A stretch of DNA of 64,000 nucleotides from Hyphomicrobiales bacterium. GTDB lineage: Bacteria > Pseudomonadota > Alphaproteobacteria > JAPOUT01. Below are positions 46,756-54,654 of this stretch, piece after piece. Both the position numbers and the translations under genes were made by a program. The stretch lies in contig JAPOUU010000011.1 in the NCBI GenBank assembly GCA_026708505.1, forward strand, positions 80,509 through 144,508. Reading direction: 5' to 3'. The notes beneath the pieces were generated by a model. It did no database searches. It was given only the letters and a program-made list of their open reading frames with translations, and was not told the origin of the DNA. Positions within the stretch are counted from its first letter, which is position 1, and each line of letters begins with the position of its first letter.

Positions 46756-48153
46756 ATGAATACCCCGCTTTCCAACATCGAAACCCGCGATGTCGAAACC
46801 CTCATCCATCCATACACCAATCTCGATACGCTGCGAACCAGCGGGCCCTTTATCATTGAACGCGGCGAAGGCATTTACGTCTTCGACTCGCAGGGGCGCA
46901 AATACATCGAAGGGCTTGCGGGCCTGTGGTGCTGTTCGCTCGGATACGGCGACGCCGAACTCGTCCAAGCCGCAAAAGAGCAACTCGAGCAACTTTCCTA
47001 TGCGCACCTCTTCGGCGGCAAAAGCTTCGAGCCGGCCATCGAACTCGCCGAAAGACTCAAAGCCGTCGCGCCGCATCCGGCATCCAAAATCCTCTTTTGC
47101 AGTTCCGGCTCCGAAGCAAACGATCAACAAATCAAACTTCTCTGGTATTACAACAACGCGCGGGGGCTCCCCAACAAAAAGAAGATTATTTCGCGCCAGC
47201 GCGGCTATCACGGCGTCACCCTCGCATCCGCCAGCCTCACCGGTCTGGACGTGCTGCACAAAGACTTCGACTTGCCGCTGGAACGCTTCATCCATGTCTC
47301 CTGTCCCGATCCCTACCGGGGCCGGCACGACGGAGAAAGCGAATCCGACTTCGCAACGCGACTCGCCCAAGAACTCGAGGAAACCATCCAGCGCGAAAAT
47401 CACGAGACTGTCGCCGGGTTTATCGCCGAGCCGGTCATGGCGGCGGGCGGGGTCATCGTCCCTCCGGAAACCTACTTCGACAAAATCAGCGCCGTGCTGG
47501 ACAAATACGATGTCCGGCTCATCGCCGACGAGGTCGTGTGCGGGTTCGGACGGCTGGGCGAGTGGTTCGGTTCCAACGCGCTTGAATTCACGCCGGATTC
47601 CGTCTCCATGGCGAAGGGATTGTCCTCTGCGTATCTCCCCATCGGCGCGGTCACCATTGACGACAATATGTATGACGCCATGCTCGAACAAAGCAAAAAA
47701 CTCGGAACCTTCGGGCACGGATACACCTACTCCGCCCATCCCGTTGCCGCCGCGCTTGCATGCAAAGTGCTGGAGATCTACGAACGCCGCAACATTCTCA
47801 AACATGTCCGGAAAATAGCGCCTGTCTTCGCAAAACGCTTAAAGAAGCTGGAAGAGCACCCGCTGGTCGGCAACGCGCGTTCGATGGGTTTAATCGGCGC
47901 GCTCGAGCTGGTTGCCGACAAACAAACCAAACGCTCCTTCGCCCCCGAACACATGGTGCATGCGCGCGCGACGGCCTTCGCGCAGGAGCGCGGCCTTATC
48001 GTTCGCGCGCTGCCGCGGCCCGGTGACATTCTCGGCTTCTGCCCGCCGCTCATCATCAACAAGTCGCAGATCGACGAGATGTTCGAAATCACCGAACATG
48101 CCCTCAACGACACGCTAGATTGGGTCCAACGCGAAAACCTGCGAGCGGAATAG
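46756..48153 (+). CDS. Class III omega-aminotransferase (beta-alanine/pyruvate type)
   Basis: PLP-dependent transfer of an amino group from an omega-amine or beta-amino acid to pyruvate or a keto acid; the substrate is uncertain. The 465 residues show GLAGLWCCSLGYGDAEL, FCSSGSEANDQQIKL, RGYHGVTLASASLTG, IADEVVCGFGRLGEWF and SMAKGLSSAYLPIGAV with PLP Lys287. Length and motifs fit the omega-amino acid-pyruvate group. Confidence 0.9.
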   Translation: MNTPLSNIETRDVETLIHPYTNLDTLRTSGPFIIERGEGIYVFDSQGRKYIEGLAGLWCCSLGYGDAELVQAAKEQLEQLSYAHLFGGKSFEPAIELAERLKAVAPHPASKILFCSSGSEANDQQIKLLWYYNNARGLPNKKKIISRQRGYHGVTLASASLTGLDVLHKDFDLPLERFIHVSCPDPYRGRHDGESESDFATRLAQELEETIQRENHETVAGFIAEPVMAAGGVIVPPETYFDKISAVLDKYDVRLIADEVVCGFGRLGEWFGSNALEFTPDSVSMAKGLSSAYLPIGAVTIDDNMYDAMLEQSKKLGTFGHGYTYSAHPVAAALACKVLEIYERRNILKHVRKIAPVFAKRLKKLEEHPLVGNARSMGLIGALELVADKQTKRSFAPEHMVHARATAFAQERGLIVRALPRPGDILGFCPPLIINKSQIDEMFEITEHALNDTLDWVQRENLRAE

Positions 48154-48235
48154 TCCTAAATTTTCCCTTCCATCAGGGCGTATTTCCTGCTAGACTGCGT
48201 CTAATCTGAATTTCAACAAGAGGACTTTGCAATAT

Positions 48236-48265
48236 CCCATGTCGCAACACCCCATGTCGCAACAC
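48236..48265 (+). repeat. 15-bp perfect tandem duplication at the DoxX gene start
   Basis: CCCATGTCGCAACAC occurs twice head to tail (48236-48250, 48251-48265), giving two in-frame start codons and the peptide MSQHPMSQHENQ. The length is a multiple of three, so the frame is kept. Confidence 0.9.
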
Positions 48266-48736
48266 GAGAATCAAAAACACGTCACCTCTCTCGCCCAATG
48301 GATTCAATGGGGTGTTTGCGCGTGCGCGTTCCTCCCCTACGCCCTCGTTGCGCTCTTAATTCGCATCGTCATCTTCCGCGTCTTCTTCCTCTCGGCCCAG
48401 ACCAAGGTGGAGGACTTTGCCATAACGCCGGCGACTTTCTACCTGTTCCAGTACGAATATGCCCTGCCGATTATCCCGTATAAGCTTGCGGCATATGCAG
48501 GAACGCTCGGCGAATTTGCATTCTCGATTATGCTGCTCTTCGGACTTGCGACGCGCTTTGCCGCGCTCGGACTGATCGTTATGACCCTCATCATCCAATA
48601 TGTCTATCCGGAAGCATGGTGGAGCGTCCACGTCTGGTGGCTGCTCGGACTGCTCGTACTGGTCTCCAAAAGCGGCGGCATGCTTTCCCTGGATTACCTG
48701 GTCAAACGCATGTACGACGGTTCGGTAAAATCCTAA
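48239..48736 (+). CDS. DoxX-family membrane protein
   Basis: A 165-residue inner-membrane protein with four hydrophobic segments, including LLIRIVIFRVFFLSAQTKV, LGEFAFSIMLLFGLATRFAALGL and HVWWLLGLLVLVSKSGGMLSLDYL, as in DoxX/YqjF proteins linked to quinone or oxidative-stress metabolism. Its function here is unknown. ATG 48239 and ATG 48254 are both possible because of a 15-bp duplication; AAGAGGAC lies 12 nt before the first. A TAGACT at 48191 may be its -10. Confidence 0.85.
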   Translation: MSQHPMSQHENQKHVTSLAQWIQWGVCACAFLPYALVALLIRIVIFRVFFLSAQTKVEDFAITPATFYLFQYEYALPIIPYKLAAYAGTLGEFAFSIMLLFGLATRFAALGLIVMTLIIQYVYPEAWWSVHVWWLLGLLVLVSKSGGMLSLDYLVKRMYDGSVKS

Positions 48737-48773
48737 ACTTTCGCGCTGAAATCGCGCAAAACCGCGCACGGGC

Positions 48774-50507
48774 ATGAGTGAAAACATCGACACGTTGCTA
48801 CGCAAAGGTATTCAACAGCAAGAGGCCGGGCGCTCGGATCTCGCACACAGCCTCTTCCAACAGGCACTTCGCCTTGATCCCGATAATCCGGATGCATGGC
48901 ATCTGGACGGAATCGTGGCGTTTCGATCCGGTAATCTGCAGGCAGCCGAGAAAATGATTCAACACGCGATAGAAAAAAGTCCCGACCAGCCCCTCTTCCG
49001 CACCACATTGGGAAATGTTCTGCGGGCACAAGGACGTTTCGAGGACGCGATCGACTCCTATGATTCCGCGTTGTCCAAGGATAAAAATGCGACATTTGTT
49101 TATTTCAACCGCGCAACTTTGTTGCAAGATTTGGGACGGCATGAAGAAGCGATTGCGGATTTGGACACGCTCTTGTCGCTTTCGGATGCGCCGGAGAGCC
49201 TTGGCGACATCCATGCGTTGCGCGCGGAATCCTTTATCGGGCTGGGGCAACGTGACAAAGCCGTTGATATCTACGAATCGGCACTGCGAGTGCAACCCGA
49301 CCACATCAGATGCCGCCTCGGACTCGCCGAAATCCTCGAACTCCAAGCATGTTTGGACGAAGCTCTTACGCATACAAACCACATACTTGAGCGCGCGCAC
49401 GATAATTGGCACGCCGCGCGCTTAAGCGCGACCATATTACGCCGGCAAGGGAAGCTTGATGCCGCGCTAAAACAAATACAGACAGTCGACTTGAAAAAAA
49501 CTCCTCTCCCGGCGGCACGGCAAGTCCTCGCCGAGCACGCACGCATCCTTGACCGCCGCGAAGAGTTCGAGAAGGCATTTGAGAAGTACGAAGCACAAAA
49601 CCGCATCGCGCAAAAACTCTCTTCTCAAACGCCCGTCCACAAAGACAAATACCTCGGGCAGGTTTTGGAATTGCTGCGTTACTTTTCCAGCGACCTGCCC
49701 GGCGAATGGCGCGATCTGCCTGCGCCCTCTTCGTGGGGAAAGCACCCGCCGGTGTTTCTGGTCGGATTCCCGCGCTCGGGGACAACGCTGCTTGACCAAA
49801 TCCTTGACGCCCATCCCGACATCCATGTGGTGGAAGAACGTCCCCTGCTTCTGGCGCTGCGCGACCGCCTGCGCGAATCACCCGAAGGCTACCCCGCCGC
49901 GCTCGGTACAATGAGTTCCTCCCAACGAGACGAATTGCGCGCGCTCTACCGGGAACAACTGCAAGGCGAAGGGTTTGGGGACGCCGGCAAACTCATCGTT
50001 AACAAACTGCCGCTCAACCTGATTCATACAGGGCTGATTCACCGCGTCTTCCCCGAGGCGCGGATTATTCTCGCGCTGCGCCATCCTTGTGATGTTATAC
50101 TCAGTTGTTTCATGCAGGACTTTACACTCAATAATTCCATGGCAAATTTCCTCACTCTCAAAGACAGTGCGCACCTTTACGACAAGGTAATGTCCCTGTG
50201 GAGCGCCTATCAGACGCGCTTCAATATCCCCGTTCACGAGTTGCGCTACGAAAGCCTCATCGATAATTTTGATTCCGAGGTTGCTAATCTGCTAAACTTC
50301 CTCGAACTTCCGTGGAAGGACGAAGTGCGTGACTTTGCCGCTCATGCGCGGATGCGTCCGCTTATCCGGACGCCCTCCTACGAGCAGGTCACCGGTGAAC
50401 TGCACAACCGCTCCCGCGGGCGGTGGCGCAATTATTTCACCCGTATCGAACCACATATCAAAACCCTCGAACCTCATATTGATGCGTTCGACTACAACGA
50501 AAACTAA
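48774..50507 (+). CDS. TPR-sulfotransferase fusion protein
   Basis: Probable PAPS-dependent sulfotransferase that moves sulfate to an unknown acceptor. The 577 residues begin with TPR units (about 5-290; for example ALRLDPDNPDAWHLDGIVAF, AIDSYDSALSKDKNATFVYF). The C-terminal catalytic domain opens PVFLVGFPRSGTTLLDQILD (5'-phosphosulfate loop, about 325-340), with EERPLL and RHPCDVILSCFMQDF (3'-phosphate region). It is cytosolic, with no signal peptide. It could decorate a surface glycan or lipid. Confidence 0.88.
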   Translation: MSENIDTLLRKGIQQQEAGRSDLAHSLFQQALRLDPDNPDAWHLDGIVAFRSGNLQAAEKMIQHAIEKSPDQPLFRTTLGNVLRAQGRFEDAIDSYDSALSKDKNATFVYFNRATLLQDLGRHEEAIADLDTLLSLSDAPESLGDIHALRAESFIGLGQRDKAVDIYESALRVQPDHIRCRLGLAEILELQACLDEALTHTNHILERAHDNWHAARLSATILRRQGKLDAALKQIQTVDLKKTPLPAARQVLAEHARILDRREEFEKAFEKYEAQNRIAQKLSSQTPVHKDKYLGQVLELLRYFSSDLPGEWRDLPAPSSWGKHPPVFLVGFPRSGTTLLDQILDAHPDIHVVEERPLLLALRDRLRESPEGYPAALGTMSSSQRDELRALYREQLQGEGFGDAGKLIVNKLPLNLIHTGLIHRVFPEARIILALRHPCDVILSCFMQDFTLNNSMANFLTLKDSAHLYDKVMSLWSAYQTRFNIPVHELRYESLIDNFDSEVANLLNFLELPWKDEVRDFAAHARMRPLIRTPSYEQVTGELHNRSRGRWRNYFTRIEPHIKTLEPHIDAFDYNEN

Positions 50508-50518
50508 GGAGTCACCCC

Positions 50519-51205
50519 ATGGCAAAAAAAATCATGCTTGTTGATGACGATGATATATTACGTGAAACCCTCTGCGAACAATTTGAACCCTTTGAAGAGT
50601 TTGATGTCGTCGGCTTCGGAGACGCCAAAAGCGGTCTCCAGCACGCAAAGAAAAACCGTCTTGATCTGGCGTTGCTAGACGTCAGGCTCCCCGACATGGA
50701 CGGACGAGACCTTTGCAGAAGCCTTCGAGAAAACAACATGCGCGCGCCCATCATCATGCTTACGAGCGTCGATAGCGATTCCGACACCATCCGCGGTCTC
50801 GATTCCGGGGCCGATGATTATGTCACCAAACCGTTTCGCTTCAATGTTCTGCTCGCCCGCATCCGTGCAAATTTTCGAAAACACGAGAAAAGCGAAGATG
50901 CGCAACTCACTATCGGGAACTACATCTTCCGCCCGGGAATGAAAACCCTCGCGTGTGAAGGCAGCAAAAAATTCTCAATACGCCTCACGGAAAAAGAAAC
51001 GGCAATTTTGAAGTATCTCTACCGGGCCGACGGCAAGGTCATCTCCAAAGACGAACTGCTCACGGAAGTCTGGGGATACAACAAAGAGGTCACAACCCAT
51101 ACCCTCGAAACGCACATTTACCGGCTAAGACAAAAGATCGAAGCCAAATCGAACGAAGAAGGCATTCTCCTTACCGAAACCGGGGGGTACAGACTCGCCC
51201 TCTAA
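50519..51205 (+). CDS. OmpR/PhoB-family response regulator, no adjacent kinase
   Basis: A 228-residue two-component transcription factor. The receiver has the acidic pair Asp10-Asp11, phospho-acceptor Asp54 (LLDVRLPDMDG) and Lys104 (KPF). The winged-helix output domain has LTEKETAILKYLYRADGKVISKDELLTEVWGY and THTLETHIYRLRQKI. GGAGTCACC lies just before ATG 50519. No histidine kinase is encoded in the window, so its signal and targets are unknown. Confidence 0.93.
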   Translation: MAKKIMLVDDDDILRETLCEQFEPFEEFDVVGFGDAKSGLQHAKKNRLDLALLDVRLPDMDGRDLCRSLRENNMRAPIIMLTSVDSDSDTIRGLDSGADDYVTKPFRFNVLLARIRANFRKHEKSEDAQLTIGNYIFRPGMKTLACEGSKKFSIRLTEKETAILKYLYRADGKVISKDELLTEVWGYNKEVTTHTLETHIYRLRQKIEAKSNEEGILLTETGGYRLAL

Positions 51206-51214
51206 CACGCGCGT

Positions 51215-52687
51215 ATGAACGTCCTGCTAAGCGCCGATCAAACCCGTGCCGCAGAAGCTTTCGCTTGCCGAAAAGGCATCTCCGGCGCGATTATGATGGA
51301 AAACGCAGGCGTCTCCGCTGCCGGGGCCATACGCAAACGCTTTTCCCCCGGAGAAACCCTTGTGCTATGCGGCCCGGGCAACAACGGCGGCGACGGATTC
51401 GTCATCGCACGGGAGTTGCGACGCGCCGGTTGGCCCGTGCGCGTTGCACATGATGCAAAGAAGCGCCTTCCCGCCGATGCAGAGGCAATGGCGCAACTTT
51501 GGAAGGGCAAAAGCTTTCCCCTCGAATCACTGGACACGCTGCCGCGCGAGCCGCGGTTGGTGGTGGATGCACTCTTCGGAACCGGACTCACCCGTGAGAT
51601 CGGCGGCGCGCATGCCCGCGCCATTGAGACGGCCGCGTCATGGCAGGTTCCGGTGGTGGCGGTGGACATGCCCAGCGGCATCGATAGCAACAGCGGCGCC
51701 GTTCACGGCGCGGCCCTGAAGGCGGATGTGACGGTGACTTTCTTTCGCGGGCGTCCGGGACAGTATTTGTTTCCGGGCAGACAATTTTGCGGCGAGGTGA
51801 TCGTATGCGACATCGGTATTCCCGATGATGCACTTGATGCGATGGATGAATCATCCCGCGTGTTTCTCAATTGCCCGGACGTTTGGCGCGAACATCTGCC
51901 CCGTCTGGAAGAAACGAGCCACAAATATCGACGCGGCCATGTGGTTGTGCGAGGCGGAGGGCTGCCGCACGCGGGAGCATCACGCCTAGCGGCACGGGCG
52001 GCGTTGCGTTGCGGGGCGGGAATGGTTAGCCTGGCATGCTCACCCTCGGCATTGCTGGCACACGCATCGAAGGAAACTGCTGTGATTGTCACAAGCGTGG
52101 ATGCGGACGGTTTGGAATCGCTGGTATCCGAGCGCAAGGTTCGAGCGATGGTGCTGGGCCCGGGCAACGGTGTCGGCGAAGAAACGCGGGAATTCGTCTT
52201 AAAGGCGTTGCGTTTGCCGATAGCGCTTGTGCTGGACGCCGATGCTCTGTCGAGTTTTTCCGGTTGCATTGAGAAATTGTCGGATGCGATCGCCAAACAT
52301 AACGGCAGTGTTGTTCTCACGCCTCATAGCGGCGAGTTTGAAAGATTGTTTGGAGAGATTGGAAGCGATAAACTGTCAACAACGCGTTCGGCGGCAAAGC
52401 GCATCGGAGCGATTGTTATTCACAAGGGGGCCGATACGGTTGTCGCGGACGTTTGCGGCCGTGCGATGATTGCGGATAATGCACCGTATTCTCTCTCGAC
52501 CGCGGGCAGCGGTGATGTCCTTGCCGGGATGCTCGGCGGCCTATTGGCAACGGGCATGCCGGCGTTTTATGCGGCCGGTTGCGGCGTGTGGATGCACGGC
52601 CAAACGGCGCAGTCCTTTGGAAGAGGCTTGACGGCAGAAGACTTACCGCCTCGAATAGCGGGGGTCTGGCATCAGTTGGACGAATAA
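51215..52687 (+). CDS. nnr: Bifunctional NAD(P)HX epimerase / ADP-dependent dehydratase
   Basis: Repairs hydrated NAD(P)H. The N-terminal epimerase (YjeF_N, about 1-215) has MMENAGVSAA and GPGNNGGDGFV from 53. The C-terminal ribokinase-fold dehydratase (about 225-490) has VMLGPGNG-type, VLDADALSSF, VVLTPHSGEFERLFG and AGSGDVLAG from about 430. The fused form of 490 residues is the usual bacterial one. It lies 9 nt after the response regulator; its end carries the tRNA-Leu promoter. Confidence 0.95.
   Translation: MNVLLSADQTRAAEAFACRKGISGAIMMENAGVSAAGAIRKRFSPGETLVLCGPGNNGGDGFVIARELRRAGWPVRVAHDAKKRLPADAEAMAQLWKGKSFPLESLDTLPREPRLVVDALFGTGLTREIGGAHARAIETAASWQVPVVAVDMPSGIDSNSGAVHGAALKADVTVTFFRGRPGQYLFPGRQFCGEVIVCDIGIPDDALDAMDESSRVFLNCPDVWREHLPRLEETSHKYRRGHVVVRGGGLPHAGASRLAARAALRCGAGMVSLACSPSALLAHASKETAVIVTSVDADGLESLVSERKVRAMVLGPGNGVGEETREFVLKALRLPIALVLDADALSSFSGCIEKLSDAIAKHNGSVVLTPHSGEFERLFGEIGSDKLSTTRSAAKRIGAIVIHKGADTVVADVCGRAMIADNAPYSLSTAGSGDVLAGMLGGLLATGMPAFYAAGCGVWMHGQTAQSFGRGLTAEDLPPRIAGVWHQLDE
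52628..52656 (+). promoter_or_regulatory. probable tRNA-Leu promoter inside the end of nnr
   Basis: -35 TTGACG (52628-52633), 17-nt spacer, -10 TCGAAT (52651-52656). It would start transcription about 28 nt before the mature tRNA 5' end. Confidence 0.4.
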
Positions 52688-52690
52688 AAT

Positions 52691-52775
52691 GCGGACGTGG
52701 TGGAATTGGTAGACACGCAGGTTTTAGGTACCTGTGCCGAGAGGCTTGGGGGTTCGAGTCCCTCCGTCCGCACCA
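52691..52775 (+). tRNA. tRNA-Leu (anticodon UAG), CCA encoded
   Basis: An 85-nt class II tRNA. The acceptor GCGGACG (52691-52697) pairs with CGTCCGC (52765-52771), followed by A and an encoded CCA. The D-arm has GGTGGAATTGGTAGAC. The anticodon stem CAGGT/ACCTG closes the loop TTTAGGT, so the anticodon is UAG. There is a long variable arm (GCCGAGAGGCTT...), and the T-loop is GGTTCGAGTCC. It marks the left border of a region with accessory genes (AbiE, type III secretion). Confidence 0.97.
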
Positions 52776-52776
52776 A

Positions 52777-52804
52777 CTTCCCTTCCGGCAACGGACGGGG
52801 GAAG
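52777..52804 (+). terminator. hairpin directly after tRNA-Leu
   Basis: CTTCCC (52777-52782) can pair with GGGAAG (52799-52804), with an inner TCCG-GCAA-CGGA stem whose GCAA is a GNRA tetraloop. It starts 1 nt after the CCA. No T run follows, so it may be a 3' processing or Rho-assisted end rather than a classic terminator. The remaining bases to 52891 hold nothing I recognise. Confidence 0.4.
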
Positions 52805-52891
52805 ACTAAAAAACCTCGCGCTGTATTTTCTCGTCATTGATTTGACACTCGCAACTTCGGACGAGACAAGAATACGAAACAAAATCTTGTT

Positions 52892-53674
52892 TTATGGCAA
52901 TTTGCTGACAACATTATCGACAACAAACTGATGAGCCTCATCGAAATTCCATTTTGAGTCTGCGGGAAGTAATGCGTGTATGTCTAATTGAAAATCTGGA
53001 TGGCTGCGCTTTGATTCCAAGTTACTTAGGAATTCGTCTTTGGTGAAATGCAAGTCATCCTTCGCGCAGTATTCTGCGAATATTTCAAAAACTCTATCCA
53101 AATTAATCATCTTGTTTTTTGCGACATACCATAAATCAAACAGATCTCGCCCTTTACGCCTCTGGTAAAGCGCTCTGAGTTTTGTTGCCATCAACTCGTC
53201 AATTTCGTAGGTAACGAGTTTTGCATTACCATTCCACCAGCCTGACTGCACACTGAATTCTTCTGTGCGCAAGGGAAGCATTCGAAAATGCTCGGTGGTA
53301 TTGATTTCAATTTTTAATCTAGCCGGCAATTTGTTAATGGCCTCATATCTATAGATTAGTGTTGTGTTTCGGGCAATTTTCCAGCTCGGGTCACCGAGCC
53401 ACGGCTTAAGGACTTCTCTGATCGCATCGATTGTTTGGCCTATCGGCTCGACTCTTTTTTGAACAAGATCTATGTCTTCACTGTATCTTGCGGGCGGTTT
53501 CAGAAATAATTTGTTGAGTGCCGTACCTCCTCGAAAAGCAAGAGATTCTCTCACATGAGGTTCGTTGTATAGGTCCACAAGCGCCCTGCTTATTATCAAG
53601 TCTTGCTCAACTTGAACTAAGTTTTTCCATCGGGCATTCTCCCGCCATTCTTGAATAAAATTTTCCGGTATCAT
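52892..53674 (-). CDS. abiEii: AbiEii-type nucleotidyltransferase toxin
   Basis: Toxin of a type IV toxin-antitoxin and abortive-infection pair; characterised relatives are nucleotidyltransferases that stop growth. The 260 residues contain FRGGTALNKL (Gly49-Gly50-Thr51...Lys55) and RYSEDIDLV with the Asp67-x-Asp69 metal pair, then Lys165 in ATKLRALYQRRKGRDLFDLW. All family motifs are intact. It is translated after the antitoxin with a 4-nt overlap. The AT-rich composition differs from the neighbouring housekeeping genes, suggesting acquisition. Confidence 0.92.
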   Translation of the reverse strand: MIPENFIQEWRENARWKNLVQVEQDLIISRALVDLYNEPHVRESLAFRGGTALNKLFLKPPARYSEDIDLVQKRVEPIGQTIDAIREVLKPWLGDPSWKIARNTTLIYRYEAINKLPARLKIEINTTEHFRMLPLRTEEFSVQSGWWNGNAKLVTYEIDELMATKLRALYQRRKGRDLFDLWYVAKNKMINLDRVFEIFAEYCAKDDLHFTKDEFLSNLESKRSHPDFQLDIHALLPADSKWNFDEAHQFVVDNVVSKLP

Positions 53675-54477
53675 AAGTCGCTTTCGAAATCGGTATTTTC
53701 AACAATTCTCCATTTTTCACATTTAGGGTGCCCAACCCTGGATATATAAGGAGCGAGCGCCACATAAGGGCGATTGGAATTTTTTAAATACTCTGCAAGC
53801 GTTCGAATTATTTTCTCCTTCTTCTCTTCATCCTCGAGAACATTAATTTTTTCCAATATAAAACCGAACCTTTGTATTTGGCAGATCTCCCCCAATTCTT
53901 CAGCAAGCGCGATTAATTTATTCTCATCAATACTGGGGGCAAGTTCCGATAACACAGTGGCAATATGACTGGTACCCCCAGATCTTTTACTGTACTTAAA
54001 CAAATCAATGGCAATCAGTTCCGGGGTTGCCACTTTTAGATAACCGGTGCTGACCACAAAATCCTGAGTGGGCAAACCATCCAAAGAATCCTTGTAGATG
54101 AGTTCGATAACAACATCGCCAAACTCAAAGGAGTGTTTGATGCGCTTATTGGTAATCACCTGGAAACGAGCCGGCTTCTGGTGGGTCGCACCAAAGAACA
54201 GGCCCGCGCTTAGCAGCCCGACATAATAGTCGGCCTCTAGGTGCCGCATAATAATGGGGACCAACTCCTCTGCCGGGATAGAGCCGTAAGGACGACATTC
54301 GGGCGGGACGATCACATACAGCCCGTTAACCGGGCTGATAATTTTCTTGTCTTTTTTTAGCCTGTATAAGCCCGATCTTGCCGCATCATCGGATAATTCC
54401 AAGTCGCAACGGATTTTCTCGGAAGTGAAATACCGCTCTCCCTTATATCGTAACTGGTCCAGATATTTCGTAAACAT
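53671..54477 (-). CDS. abiEi: AbiEi-type antitoxin / transcriptional autorepressor
   Basis: Antitoxin of the AbiE pair; in studied systems it represses its own operon by binding inverted repeats. The 268 residues have an N-terminal winged-helix (about 1-55; YFTSEKIRCDLELSDDAARSGLYRLKKD...ISPVNGLYVIVPPE) and the AbiEi C-terminal domain with YYVGLLSAGLFFGATHQKPARFQVIT and KVATPELIAIDLFKY. Its ATG lies 2 nt after a 15-bp palindrome that contains its AGGA ribosome-binding site. AT-rich. Confidence 0.92.
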   Translation of the reverse strand: MFTKYLDQLRYKGERYFTSEKIRCDLELSDDAARSGLYRLKKDKKIISPVNGLYVIVPPECRPYGSIPAEELVPIIMRHLEADYYVGLLSAGLFFGATHQKPARFQVITNKRIKHSFEFGDVVIELIYKDSLDGLPTQDFVVSTGYLKVATPELIAIDLFKYSKRSGGTSHIATVLSELAPSIDENKLIALAEELGEICQIQRFGFILEKINVLEDEEKKEKIIRTLAEYLKNSNRPYVALAPYISRVGHPKCEKWRIVENTDFESDL

Positions 54478-54479
54478 GA

Positions 54480-54547
54480 TATGTCCTAAAAGTGGTGAAA
54501 AATGACACTTTTAGGACATAATATATCACAAGACTGATTCGGGTCAA
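54480..54547 (-). promoter_or_regulatory. abiE promoter with 15-bp palindromic operator that masks the ribosome-binding site
   Basis: On the minus strand: -35 TTGACC (54547-54542), -10 TATATT (54525-54520, 16-nt spacer) or TATTAT (54523-54518, 18-nt spacer), then TATGTCCTAAAAGTG (54520-54506), 11 nt, and its exact complement CACTTTTAGGACATA (54494-54480), two bases before the AbiEi ATG. The palindrome overlaps the -10 and fills the whole leader. Its second arm holds the AGGA ribosome-binding site, so an RNA hairpin would hide it. Confidence 0.8.
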
Positions 54548-54601
54548 GAAGAAACACCTAAAGAGAATTTCTCCAAACTTCGAAAAAACTCCCAAATTCC
54601 G

Positions 54602-54621
54602 CCGAAAATTGCATTTTTCGG
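54602..54621 (-). terminator. possible terminator after sctV
   Basis: On the minus strand CCGAAAA (54621-54615) pairs with TTTTCGG (54608-54602) around ATGCAA. A T6 run follows only about 14 nt later (A run at 54583-54588 on plus), so efficiency is doubtful. Confidence 0.3.
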
Positions 54622-54654
54622 AATTCAAAGACAGCCGATGAACGCCGCACAAAT

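Noticed and set aside
46726..47805. A minus-strand extension making the GNAT protein 518 residues long.
   Set aside because: The added part is antisense to the conserved aminotransferase gene; the GNAT domain is complete from ATG 46725.
54596..54630. A repeat family linking TTCCGCCGAAAATTGC here with TTCCGCCGAATTGC near 61074.
   Set aside because: The shared stretch is only about 14 nt with a gap, not enough to claim a repeat element.
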